From Eucalyptus grandis (Eukaryota > Streptophyta > Magnoliopsida > Myrtales > Myrtaceae): 64,000 nt of DNA. Both the position numbers and the translations under genes were made by a program. The number at the start of each line of letters is the position of its first letter. The stretch's first letter is position 1. Positions 12,225 to 22,551 of this stretch are shown piece by piece. The stretch spans positions 44,849,263 to 44,913,262 of the forward strand of contig NC_052622.1 of assembly GCF_016545825.1 (NCBI RefSeq). The letters are read 5' to 3'. The notes below the pieces were generated by a model. The model was given only the letters and a program-made list of their open reading frames with translations. It did not search any database and was not told where the DNA came from.

Positions 12225-12840
12225 AACTCAGCCCACGATTTGGCCAATTGAGGCATGATATGTCCGATTCATCATACATCAATCGTAGCACATAGTCATT
12301 GTTAAGTACATATTGACATAGCCAGAGTAAAATGCTCCTCCTTTAAGAGATGACACCAATTTCTTGCTCTTAGAGAGAAGCTGGTTTGGCAGCAAAGTAT
12401 CAGTTGGATACTTGAAGCTTTGCCATTGAATTGTCCTATCAAGACTTCTTAGCGCAAGATTGCCTGTATTCTGGAGCTCAAGCGAACTAGCATTGGTGGA
12501 AGTCATGTTCATCTCCCAGACCACGTCAGTGAGGACCAATGCGCTGGTGCCCCGGGGAGTGACCTTGGAGCCTTGGCCATTAATGGGATTGTCCTGATTG
12601 GCTGTCCAAACGACGGTCCTATCTAAGGAGTTGGTGAACCAGATTGGGAACTATTAAGCATTGCCTCCAAGTCCATAGAAGCCACATGTGAAGGTCTTAT
12701 CTGGGGATGTTAGTGTGTCAGGATCATGTTGTTCAACTAATAGAGAAGAGCCTCTAAGCAAAACGTCTGAGCTTGCTAAGGAAAAACATGTGGAAAAGAT
12801 AATTGAGTGGGAAGAGAGAAAAGCTTGAAAATGTGATGGC
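12225..12840 (-). pseudogene. Receptor-like kinase pseudogene, N-terminal B-lectin fragment (unit A)
   Basis: Homologous to about the first 208 codons of the intact gene at 28522-30945: signal peptide and bulb-type lectin domain. Conserved strings include YPTDTLLPNQLLSKSKKLVS and SLKGGAFYSGY. Disruptions: the start codon is GTG instead of ATG (near 12838), there is a small frameshift in the signal-peptide region, and two adjacent stops (TAA TAG, near 12655) replace the Tyr-Trp of GGNAYWLSIW. Everything after the first lectin domain is absent. It cannot encode a receptor. Confidence 0.9.
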
Positions 12841-15044
12841 TTTGTGTTTCACCACTTAAGTTTTAGGAAATGAATGGATAGAGAGTTCGGGATTTTATTT
12901 TGCTTACAGATATTTGAAGTGCATGTCGATTGCATGCGCACACATATATGAAGCGAAATAAAAGTCAAATGATTTGCCCAAATTGAATGTCTTTCTTTAG
13001 TTTTAGGAGGATGATATCCGTCACAAGTAGGGTACGAAATTTTATTTCGATATTTGATTGAATATTATATAAATGGCATTGCATAGTAAAGTATAAATAG
13101 TTAAAAGGCCAAATAAGAGGAGACAAAGGAGAAATTTCGGTTCACATGATTTATTTTGATTGACCTTGGCCAACGTCTATGCATAAAGAAAATTCATCAT
13201 CATGACATGACTTCGGAGGCAATTGAAACGAATGAGTAATATTACGAAAAACTTCAAATTGGTATATTTATTATATATTTACTTTAAATTAATTTTTAGA
13301 TTATCAAAATTTTAAATTGATATATATATATATATATATATATATGTTATTAATTTTAATCAAATTGATATAGATTTCCACGTGGATTGCCATACTGTTA
13401 TGCGTTATTTAGTTTAACAATTTAACCATAAAATTTGATGGAAGGTAATGAAGGATAAATATGTCACGAGTGTATTAATTTGGGATTTTTGTTAATCTAT
13501 AAATTAATTTGGGGTGAATTTGTCACAGGTACATAAGTTTGGAGATTTTGGTAATCAAAAAATTAGTTTGTAGTAAATTTGTTATACATTACCAATTTGA
13601 GATTTTTTATGATATTAATTCTTCAAATAAATATACTTAACTATTAGAATTATTTCCTATAGGTTTTAAAATTTTTGTTTTTAAAGCCTCTAAAATATTC
13701 ACGCCTGCATAAATCTAGGGGGTACCGGAGGAATTACGAAACTTGCAAACCCTGGTGGGTTCTATGGCTTGTGATAAAAGCTTGAAGGATGGGCTTGAGT
13801 TTCAAAATTTTCATGACTGGTGAGTACAGGGCACGTGCCATGTATACTTAATTAGTTATGGCCTATCTCTTATTAATTATCAAATTTGCACATTTGAATG
13901 TGCAAAAATCGCAATAGATCAGCAATCTACAATCCCATTAGAAAAAATAATTCCCCAACTCCATTTTGCCCTCCCTCTCTCTATGATGAGCTTGGCTATG
14001 TTTATCTCAAAAAATTTAGTTCATGCTCTTAATAAAGTTGGATAGGCTTTGAGGTTAACTAACTTTCAAATAATAGGTGAACATCAATTCATTACTTATT
14101 CTATTTGTCTCGTATTTTCACTATTATTATCCTTTCAGAATGATCTTACTTTTAAAATGAGCGTCCATTATATCTTGTAATCCATATGTTTTGTATTGAC
14201 TATAGATAATGTTAAAAATTGGTACGACACTATTTTTCTAATAGATTTTTCTTATGAAAAAAGACTGGTAGCTAAGGGTAGCCTAGAACCTATGGAACTA
14301 ACATATTTGAAGTGAGTTCCTAGAGCTTATAAAAATAGGTTCCAAATTTCAGAAATCTAGAAGTGATACCTATAGAGTACATTTGAGGGTTGCACAAATA
14401 TCTTACCCAATTGAATACCTGTATTTCCCTACTTATATATATATTCGATTATTTGCTTAAACAGTTAGAAATCAAGTACTTAAGTCTAACTTTAAAAGGC
14501 ATTTATAACAATTCCTGGAATATTTTTCAAAAGGGTTTCTTCAGTAAGAAATGCTTGATTTCGAATGTATCGACTACACATAACATGATAAAAATTGTGC
14601 TTTAGAAAATTGCACACTTTCTTTGAAAGGGCTCTTAAGATTCTTTTCAAACCATTCGAATATTTGCTTAATGTTGACATTGAGCAGTGGGACTCAACTA
14701 CTCTCCACAGGAAAAAAAAAATTATGCGCCTTCAAAAGAGATTAGTAACCAGTTTCCACATTTGGTCTTACGTCGAGGATCAGAAATCAAATTAAAACGA
14801 TTATAAAAGTCAATGTAAAATAATCTTCTTCGGGTCAGTCAATTGTTGCCGTGGACTTGCAACAGGGTCAAGTTGGGTCCAATGGGCTGAGAGTATCTCA
14901 ATAACAAGGCCATGTAGCAATCGCAAGTTGTCAAAATGAAGTGAAGAAAGATCAATCTTCGGAAATATTCGAACGGTCCAAGATCAATCTTGAATTACCG
15001 ATCAAAACGCCTATACTTTTCGATCAAGACAGCCGCAAGCTACC
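12841..15044. other. Unit A promoter-side flank and spacer
   Basis: Homologous to the upstream flank of the intact kinase (30946-32300) and to unit B (44500-44856 then 53969-56620). It includes an AT microsatellite at 13319-13345. ACTTCGGAGGCAATTG at about 13210-13225 is the empty site for the LTR inserted at 44857. Short frames such as 14595-14795 are shared with B and carry no recognisable domain, so I do not call genes. Confidence 0.7.
13319..13345. repeat. AT dinucleotide microsatellite
   Basis: An uninterrupted TATATA run of about 27 bases, absent from the unit B paralogue near 54115, so it arose after duplication or was lost there. Confidence 0.9.
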
Positions 15045-15530
15045 ATGGTGGTAGATGAAGCTTTTTCAGCGCCAAAAAGCTACTTTCGGTGGAACCCGGA
15101 GGCAAAACCGAAAATTGAGAGAGATGGAACTCACTTTGCGAAGTGGCTCCCACCAGCTTATGGAGTGTTGAAATTTAACTCGGATGGCTCGTGGGTGGAA
15201 CGGACGACAGACGGAGCTGTTGCCGGAGTGTGCAAAGGATTCGAATGGTGTTGTAGTGGACGATTTCATCAAATCGGTTCGAGCTTCATCCATAATTGAA
15301 GTTGCAACAGACACTTGAAAGGGTAAAGATTCTCTTTTGATCTGTAAAGAAAAATTGATTTGCAGGTGGTCGTGAAAAGTGATAACTCATCACTCATGCG
15401 CTACGTAATGGAATCTGAGTAGAGCCCATCGGCCACCTGACCTTGGATTGAAGATTGCAAATTTCTGCTAGGCCAATACTTTAAGGACCCAATTGCATTG
15501 TAAAGAATTCGGAGAACTGATTTAGAGACC
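15045..15530 (+). pseudogene. RNase H-like (RVT_3) domain pseudogene (unit A)
   Basis: An 84-codon frame contains KWLPPAYGVLKFNSDGSW, the classic start of the plant RVT_3 RNase H-like domain (W.PP..G..K.N.DGS, with the first catalytic Asp). After a stop and frame break, 15366-15480 contains QVVVKSDNSSLMRYV, matching the later VVVESDS..L segment, and then a tail like IEDCKFLLGQYF. The central E-containing segment is garbled. Such domains occur in LINE-derived ORF2 proteins and in free-standing plant genes; which one this came from is unclear. Copy C is at 60464-61400. Confidence 0.75.
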
Positions 15531-16126
15531 ACGCCATTTATTTAGGATTATGATGAAAATTACTCAAAAGATGATTATGTGCAACTTACAAATTCATCAA
15601 TCTATTCCAAGTTAGATCATTAATCATCTCAAAAGAGGCATGTATGTAATAAGCAAACATTATCACACCAAGTGATCTAAACCTCCAATTGTATTTAAGG
15701 GTGCGTTTATTTTACCGAAATAAATGATTTATCAAAAATAATTGCTTGTATTTTATTTTTTATAAAAATATTAGACATAGATTGATTATTGATGATAAAA
15801 ATATTTTTTATTAATATCTCAAATAATATTACCGATTATTTTTAAAAAATTAATTTTTAAATTATACATTTTCTAGGAAATAAATGGGGAGCCTGTTTTC
15901 TCAATGAAATAAACTCATGGTACTTGTCTAAATTATGAAACTCACAAGCTGAGTAAAACGGAGAGACAAATCACTTATCAGTCAGATCACAAACTCCTCA
16001 ATTTTTACGATTTTGTCCCCCTTCTTACCCGACCCGCTAAAACCTCCCCAAACATGGAGAACCCCAAATCAAAAACCCTAAGACCGGCTCGGTTCTTGCC
16101 AAAGCAGAGGAGGGCGGGGAAGAGAC

Positions 16127-16260
16127 ATGGGGGACGCTCAAATGGAGGAAGGGGACAACCCCCGAGAAATCGAAGTGACTCCCGCCTTCATAGCCGTCCA
16201 CCCTGCCCAGAGATCGGTCGCCGTCGCCGTCGGATCAGACCTCCGCGTCTACGATCTCAC
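16127..16260 (+). pseudogene. First exon of a WD40-type gene, truncated
   Basis: ATG at 16127 opens a 44-codon exon containing TPAFIAVHPAQRSVAVAVGS followed by DLRVYDL, then a clean donor site (CAC|GTAAGC) at 16260/16261, phase 2. The pattern HPxxxxVAVAxGSDLRVYDL is the first blade of a WD40 propeller. The N-terminus resembles, from memory, the non-catalytic WD40 subunit of the tRNA m7G46 methyltransferase (Trm82/WDR4 family), but 44 residues cannot settle that. The overlapping 84-codon frame from 16054 is basic, unconserved in style, and crosses the donor, so I rejected it. After about 0.5 kb of intron-like sequence the locus is cut by LTR sequence at about 16770, and no later exon is seen in the window. 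It is probably a broken gene copy. Confidence 0.5.
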
Positions 16261-16769
16261 GTAAGCGGATCTCCTCTGTTCAATGCGCATGGCAAGTACC
16301 AGTTTTAACTCATGAAAGTGCGAAACTTTTTGGTGTTGTCTGAAAAAATTTGGGTCGAATTTCCTATACGTGGAAGAGTCCAGCCTCTTGGGGCATATGG
16401 GTAGGAAGATTTTTGCTTCTATGATGTGATTATCGCTCCAAGTTCTGGTCTTTGAGGCTCTGGTAATCAGGGTTTCTCTGTTTTTTTTTTTTTTTTTTTT
16501 TTGTCGTTGGAGCTAATTGCAGTTGCTCTTCTTTCTTAATTGGGTTGCGCTGGGGCTTTGTTGTGCTCATATTGCCAACGATTTTTATCCCATATTGCCA
16601 ACGATTCAACATTGTAATAGGATTTTCTCGAATTCTAAATCCTGCAAAAATGAGCTCGTAATATCTCATTGTCACACTTGCCATTTCCGATAATATATGA
16701 ATAGATTGCATAAAAATATATCTCCTTATCACCGAAAATATCAAATCGTTAATTCTTTAATTTTTGGTC

Positions 16770-16829
16770 ATCGAAAAATAACGGGTTCCGAACTATCGAG
16801 TCACATCCATCTTAGTCCAATGCAAACGC

Positions 16830-16874
<45 letters not shown>

Positions 16875-16998
16875 TAAATACTCTTAAAATTATATGTTAT
16901 GCAATTTCATTTAATATTTTTGTTTAAGGATTAAAAATTAATCCCTAATTTTTATGCAATAAATAAATGACTGAGTCGCCAAAATTTAAGTGTCAACA
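16770..16998 (-). mobile_element. LTR 5'-end fragment of the TGTTGAC family
   Basis: The minus strand begins TGTTGACACTTAAATTTTGG (right end at 16998), as in the LTR at 44857. It carries the same internal trinucleotide microsatellite (ATA repeats, about 16830-16869) next to TCCAATGCAAACGCAA. It is truncated on its left side. It abuts, in opposite orientation, the gag remnant that follows. Confidence 0.75.
16830..16878. repeat. ATA trinucleotide microsatellite inside LTR fragment
   Basis: About 14 ATA units, equivalent to the TTA run at 44935-44983 in the homologous LTR on the opposite strand. Confidence 0.9.
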
Positions 16999-18650
16999 TT
17001 GACTATCTTGACTCTTTTGTTAACCAATTTGGTTATTGATTTGACTTTAAGAATGGGCTTGCCGAATCAAGCAAATGCGAGTCATAATGGTTCTATTAGT
17101 GCAATTCTGCAATCCATGCATGTTCCGACCCAACTCGTTAGTGGCTTGAATCTCGTGCCGCCGGTTAGGATAATGCAAAGGGCTAACAGTTTGAATGACT
17201 AGAATCAGATCAATCAGGTTAAACGAGTTGGCGTCCTTGGAATATTGTCTTTGTTCGGGTCAATGCTAGATATCTCAAATGGTACCAATCCCGCAAGAAT
17301 GGTTGGAGATACTTTAAATCAAGGAAATGAGGCCCATATGAGTGTCTCACAGCTAGTGCTTCCTGATGTTAATCGTCTAGGGGGTAACAATGTGATGCTG
17401 ACTGCAGGGATGGTGAATATTGGGTCGATTCCTACACTGATTGTAGGGTGGGATTGAGAGATTTCACTAATCGTCCTCCTTCGTTGTCGAGGGCACATTT
17501 GAGTCAGGCGATTTAAGGGCCAAATCTCATGAGAGATTAGAGGATGGTAGAACAGGCTCCCTGTTTGGTTATGCAAAAAATGGGATTAGATGGAGGTGTC
17601 TCGAGACCTGTATATCGCAAGCTGTATCCGAATTGGATTGATAACATCCCAAACCCTAAGGGATACAAAATCCCTAAGTTTATTCTCTTTATTGGAGAAT
17701 GACCAATCAACAGTGAAACATATTAGTTGATTCACGGCTCAATGTGATGATGTTAATAATGATGGGAGAATGAAGTTATGGTTATTCCCTTTGTCCCTAT
17801 CGAAGATGGTGTTCACTTGGTATACTAGTCTTTTGGCGAATTCGCTATAGAATTGGGAAGAAATGGAGAATAAATTTCATAGCCAGTTCTATTGTCCGAT
17901 TCCCGAAGTGACATTGTCGGATCTAGCCATAGTCAAACAATTTAATAATGAGATGGTCAATCAATTTGTTGCTTGATTTAAGAAGATGAGAACTCGGTGT
18001 TTGTTCATTCTCCTAGAGAAAGAAGTTGCTGAGATGGCAAAAAATGGTTTAAAATTTGCTTTGAAGAAGTTTTTGGCTGGGCAAAAATTTATTGACCTCT
18101 TCTCATTAACTGCCATAGCAACTCAATATGAGAACCTTTGGAAGGAAAAAGACAAGAAGCCTTATCAAAATTACAAACAGAATATGATGATGTATGATCT
18201 TGAAGAGGATTCAGAAGATGATGACAATCAAGATGATGCTGTTGCAATCGTGATGGCGAAGATGATTCTGGATAAACCATATGTTTGTCAAGCCTTGAAG
18301 CCCACTAGGGTGAAAGAATCAATAATGTTTAGGGCCAAGGACACGGAGTTATTTGTTTGATGTTACTAAGTTAGACGAGATCTTTGATCACTTGGTACAT
18401 GATGGAGTAATAAGGCTAACATAAGGTCAGGTCATTCCGAGTAAGAAAGAGATCGGTAATAGAAGATATTGCAAATGACACCACTCCTGTAGTCATGGTA
18501 CCAATTATTGCAATGTCTTTAGAAAAGCTGTTCAAGAGGCGATCCGACAGGGTAAGATCAAGTTTATAGAGGAAGGTGATAAGAGGATGGAGATTAACTC
18601 GGATCCGTCTCCTCAAATGACTGGGATGGTGTCAACGGCCTTTAAGGGGC
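16999..18650 (+). pseudogene. Ty3/gypsy gag pseudogene, heavily decayed
   Basis: Pieces of a plant gag occur in order: YPNWIDNIPNPKGYKIPKF (near 17615), a piece ending VFTWYTSLLANSL (near 17810-17846), ENKFHSQFYCPIPEVTLSDL (near 17865), RTRCLFILLEKEV (near 17990) and the CCHC-like CKWHHSCSHGTNYCNVF (near 18467). They lie in at least two frames, with in-frame stops near 17200, 17455, 17515 and 17974. This is a different and much older element than the gag at 1-856. No pol follows directly. Confidence 0.85.
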
Positions 18651-19569
18651 ATAAGAATTGAAGGAGTTTGTACGAAGGGTGTCGAAGAGAGATCGTGCAT
18701 CAGTATTTCACAGCCAAGCCGTGAACCTTCAAACGACGATCCTCGCCACAAGTGCCACTAACAGTAGCCATCGAACTAGCAACATCGAGTCTCTGTTTTG
18801 CAGGTTGTTAAGTGAGATTCACTCGTCGATTCTTGAGCCGAGCCATATTGGCAAACAGCCCCTTTGCCGTTTATCCTTGAGCCCACCGTGAGCTAAGTCG
18901 AGACACTGCTTGGGACTCCATCCACGGCAAGCCAGCAGCCCGTGAACCATCCTTGGTCGTGAACTGTTGGGCACCCCCTGGGCGGTGCCCGTTGGAGAGC
19001 ATCACCAAGTCATGACTAATTCCAAACTTGCTGCAGCTCTGCCTTGGCGAGCCCCATCGATACTATCGACGTCAGTGTCTCGCTTGACCCAGCAGTTCCT
19101 TCATGCCGTTGGTGACTGAGGTCCTCCGCGTTCACCTGATCAATCGCTAGGACAAGTTTCGATTGCGTGTAGCTGTGGCAGAAATTCTCGCATGTTGTGT
19201 CCACTGGAGGTTATTGTTAAAATAGAATTAAAAAAAAAAGAAATTCCTTTTGGCGTGCAGGTGTGATTCATGAATGAAGTGTAAAAATTTCCTAGAGGAG
19301 TGCACTTGGACCATTCACGAACAAGAAGACTACAAGTGGTAAAAAGTCTGACGTGGTGCTTAGGTGTAAGTGTATTCTGTGGGTGCAAGTGCTGTCCTTT
19401 GGAATAAAATGTTTTCTGGTGTTCACCGGGGTCCAAGATCATCAAACAGGATAAACTCCTCCAGCAACGCAGTCTTCTCACGTACCCTCTAGCCGTGGAC
19501 ACACCCAATCGAACCACCGTGTCGATTTCAACATAAGCCATCGCCAGTGCCATCTTTTGACGAGTCCGA
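18651..19569. other. GC-moderate stretch between gag remnant and LTR, unassigned
   Basis: No convincing coding frame: the 137-codon minus frame at 19140-19553 has no recognisable domain. By position it may be deleted internal sequence or the U3/R part of the LTR that ends at 20952, since other LTRs of this family have a GC-rich block at that place. I could not find a TG start. Confidence 0.4.
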
Positions 19570-20952
19570 ATTTGGTATGATATCTACGAAATAGGTAAAG
19601 ATATTATCCAAATTTAATTTGATAATTTCCTTAATTCATTGATATTGTGTTTAAATTCAAATCTTCCAATGATGAATCTTATCCAAAGTTTTCCGAAAGA
19701 CTTTTTAAATTAGGGACTATTATCTAATTTCGTAATGTGCATATGATTGATAGTCCTATTTCACGTCTGAAATATAACTCGCAAACGCATGGAAAAATGC
19801 CAATCAAATCTCACGATCAAGATGCGATTCGCGATTTTTGTTAAAATTGGCCAATCCGATCTCATGTGCGAGATATAATCCGTCAACTTATTAGATGGAT
19901 ATCAATCATATCTTGCCTAATTTACTGTGGTGTTGTTTGAATTGATTTTGTTTCTGCAAAAGAAAACCCAAAAAAATACATTTGAGTTAGATTATGCTCA
20001 TGTTAGAATATTGCTTGTTTTAGGGTTATTTTGCATCTTTAGAATAAGAAATTTATTTATTTCGTATTTTTGAGATAAAAATCCAAAAAAAAAATTAATT
20101 TAGGATGTTAGTTTTTCATTTCATTAATTTAAATTGCATGTTTAATTATTGAGTAATTTTAATTTCAAGTTTTAATTTAAAATAAAAGAAAACATAAAAA
20201 TTATCATGCATATGTCATGTAGAATTAGGTCATCCATTGCATGTCATCTAAATGTGTAAATGTTAGAATAGTTGCATTAATCTTTTTCTATCACTAGATT
20301 AGGTCATTTAATAAATGTTGCGTGACATATAATTCGCATGTTAGGTTGCATGTTGCATGTCATTTTAATTAAAATGATTTTGTACATCATTGCATTACAT
20401 TGCACGTAGCTTCTAGACTTCATTTAAATAAGAGAAAATCATTTAAAAAGATTGAGTGACTGCGTGTTAATTAGAAATCATATCTAGGACTATTGATGTG
20501 AATTCTGATCTAACATTGTAGATGCTTTCGTTGTTATGAGGTAAGTCCTACAATTTATTCATTACTTTATTTGAGTGTTAAATTGGTGGTCTGCACACCC
20601 GCATAATCACCTCACATGTTAATGAAGTAAATTAAAATCAATTCAAACTGCTTGCAAAATATTTTTTCGAAATAAAAGAGAAATGTACCGACGTTAGAAA
20701 AATCTAACATAATCAAGTTGTCGAACTCACAATTTCTGATTCGTAAGAGTAAAGTAAATCTCTTAACTTGGGTTTCTAATCGACCCACTAAAAATAGATT
20801 AGAGGCGACTCCTAATTAAAGAATCATTTGCATGTTAAGAATTTGAACTTAAGTCATGAATTTGTATGGGTTTGGAAGAGCCCGAACTAAATTTAGGCTT
20901 AACAATCCATTAACCAAACCCTAGGTGGTTCACCCGAGGTTAAATTGTGACA
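19570..20952 (+). mobile_element. LTR 3' portion of the TGTTGAC family, plus orientation
   Basis: From about 19800 it matches the reverse complement of 10351-11640 and 1902-3300 closely: TGGATATCAATCATATCTTG, CTAATCGACCCACTAAAAAT, and the end CACCCGAGGTTAAATTGTGACA. The 3' end is at 20952. The left edge is not resolved. Together with the gag remnant upstream in the same orientation it probably represents the wreck of one element that lost its pol genes. Confidence 0.7.
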
Positions 20953-21398
20953 TCGAACTTCTAAAATATTGTAGATATTGAAATGGTAACTATTAAGAGG
21001 TAGTTACCCATGGAAGTTTACTATAAATAGCTAAGAAGGGATGATTGTAGGGGACCTTTTGACAAAATCAACAATCAATCAATTTTTTTACAATTGTTTT
21101 CTTTCATTTTACTACACTTTCACATTGAATTGCACTTTACATTTCTCCAGTTTTCTTGTACTTTACTTTTGCTGTAGTTTAGATTAGTTGCTTCCTTTAT
21201 AGAACAATACATAGGTTACTAATAATAAAATTGAAGCTCTGCCATCTTCGGTGAAATTTTTTGTTGAGGGAACTTTTCCTAGTGAACAATTACAACATTC
21301 AAATATCCAAAGTCGATGCAAATCCTTAACTTTCATTTTTTCTTTTTCATAGGCACTATGTTGGAAAGTCATTTGACATACCATGCTGTTTTGCCGAA
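20953..21398. other. Retroelement-derived spacer with TATA-like site
   Basis: Contains CTATAAATAGC near 21021 followed by a T/C-rich stretch, resembling an LTR promoter region of another element, but no paired LTR is visible. No gene seen. Confidence 0.35.
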
Positions 21399-21640
21399 TC
21401 ATGCTGTTAATAGTTGCTTGATTTCTTCTTTGACCTCAAGAATAATTTCGGGGGCAAATTGCCTTGGAGGTTGTTTGTGTGGTCTAAACCCCTTTTTGAT
21501 CGGCAACTTGTGTTTTACCACATCTCTTCCAAGTCCTCGCATCTCATGATAAGTCCAGGCAAAACAATCCTTGTATGTCTTCAATAGCTTGACCAATTGT
21601 ATTTTGAAATCCTCATATGATAATGACATTGATTATTATC
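21399..21640 (-). pseudogene. Ty3/gypsy pol fragment (start of reverse transcriptase region)
   Basis: A 76-codon frame contains TYKDCFAWTYHEMRGLGRDV and PPRQFAPEIILEVKEEI, the conserved string just upstream of the RT palm in plant Ty3/gypsy elements (cf. DCFAW.Y.EMPGL...I..H.LP). It ends at a stop after about 76 codons. The YXDD core, RNase H and integrase are absent. Orientation is opposite to the LTR just left of it, so it belongs to another element. Confidence 0.8.
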
Positions 21641-22099
21641 GATGTCAATTTCAATTAATGGTCATGAGCTTCCACCACTTTGGCTCTGTTTGATTTAGTT
21701 TTTCCTAAGGGGCTTGGGGAAAATTTGAGGTGTTTGATAAGTATTTTTGGGACCCTATTGGCCAAAAGCTAGTATTGGGAAAGTTGAAAGCCTAAGGCAA
21801 GTAGGGATATGTCTTAAAGCTGAAAGCCCAAGGTAGAGAGAGAGCTCGTGTGTGTATTGTTTCTATTGTGTACTGCTAGCCCCTTTTGTGAACCCCAATT
21901 TTAATGCCTCAAACTAGGGTTTTTCTTTTAGGAACATTATCCCTTATTTTTCTATCTTGGATTCTAAAAGATATAACTAATCTTTGACAATAGAAACCCT
22001 ATTAATATCTCTTATTTTGATAATATGAAATTAAACTACTCTCCAAATTTGACTTTAGTTAATCTATACTTCCAACTTGGCATCCCCCTCCCCCCTCCC
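21641..22099. other. No gene seen; partial GC-core-element-like sequence
   Basis: 21700-21840 contains TTGAAAGCCTAAGGCAAG and CTGAAAGCCCAAGGTAG strings, which resemble the left end of the element at 7213-8403. This suggests a decayed relative. Nothing coding. Confidence 0.35.
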
Positions 22100-22375
22100 A
22101 ATACACAAATTTCAGCCAACTTGTGAAATTAAAGGGCTTAGCCAAATTCTTATTTACTGCGGGCTTAATTCAATTAATTCAATTAAGCTCAGATCCTCAA
22201 TCACCTAAGCCCATTAACTCCAATGCAATCATATGGCTTGTTATGTTAAAAAAAAAAAAGCTCATAATATGTATATATAATTATACTAATATTTTTGTTT
22301 GGGGGTCATGATTTGATCCTTAATTTTTCAATGTAATGGATATCTAAATGGGTCGTCAAAATGTATGTATCTATA
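22100..22375 (-). mobile_element. LTR 5'-end fragment of the TGTTGAC family
   Basis: The minus strand near 22350 reads CATTTTGACGACCCATTTAG, equivalent to TTTTAACGACCCATTTAG in the LTR ending at 5013. It continues into similar AT-rich sequence and then GGGCTTA-type sequence. The terminal TGTTGAC has degenerated and the other end is missing. Confidence 0.55.
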
Positions 22376-22551
22376 TCAATTATAGGTTATAAACACAAAT
22401 ATTTTATTAGATGTTTTGAATAATGTGTTCTAGTTTGAGAAAAATGGGAAAATGGAAAATTGGGAGAAAAAGAAAATGGAAACGAGAAGAAGGCTACCCA
22501 TATTAGGTTACTTAGATGTTCCGAGCTGTTAAATTAATTGGCAAATACAGC

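Larger units (their letters stand above)
5640..15720. repeat. Duplicated unit A of the receptor-kinase array
   Basis: Collinear with unit B (36480-57640): matching blocks are 5640-6520/38000-38780 plus 36560-36630, 6600-7200/38800-39450, 7213-8403/39461-40602, 8404-8850/40603-41990 and 8880-10320/42105-43845. Two further matches are 12225-13213/43865-44856 and 13214-14930/53969-56620. It holds a GC-core DNA element, a LINE 3' end, a solo-type LTR, a kinase N-terminal pseudogene and an RNase H pseudogene. It lacks several insertions found in B, so it serves as their empty-site control. Confidence 0.85.

Noticed and set aside
14390..14805. Frames shared between units A and B (for example 14595-14795)
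   Set aside because: Conservation follows from recent duplication; no domain and no sign of coding constraint.
16054..16308. 84-codon basic frame
   Set aside because: It overlaps, in another phase, a WD40-like exon and runs through that exon's splice donor.
19140..19553. 137-codon minus frame
   Set aside because: No domain, in LTR-associated sequence between a gag remnant and an LTR end.
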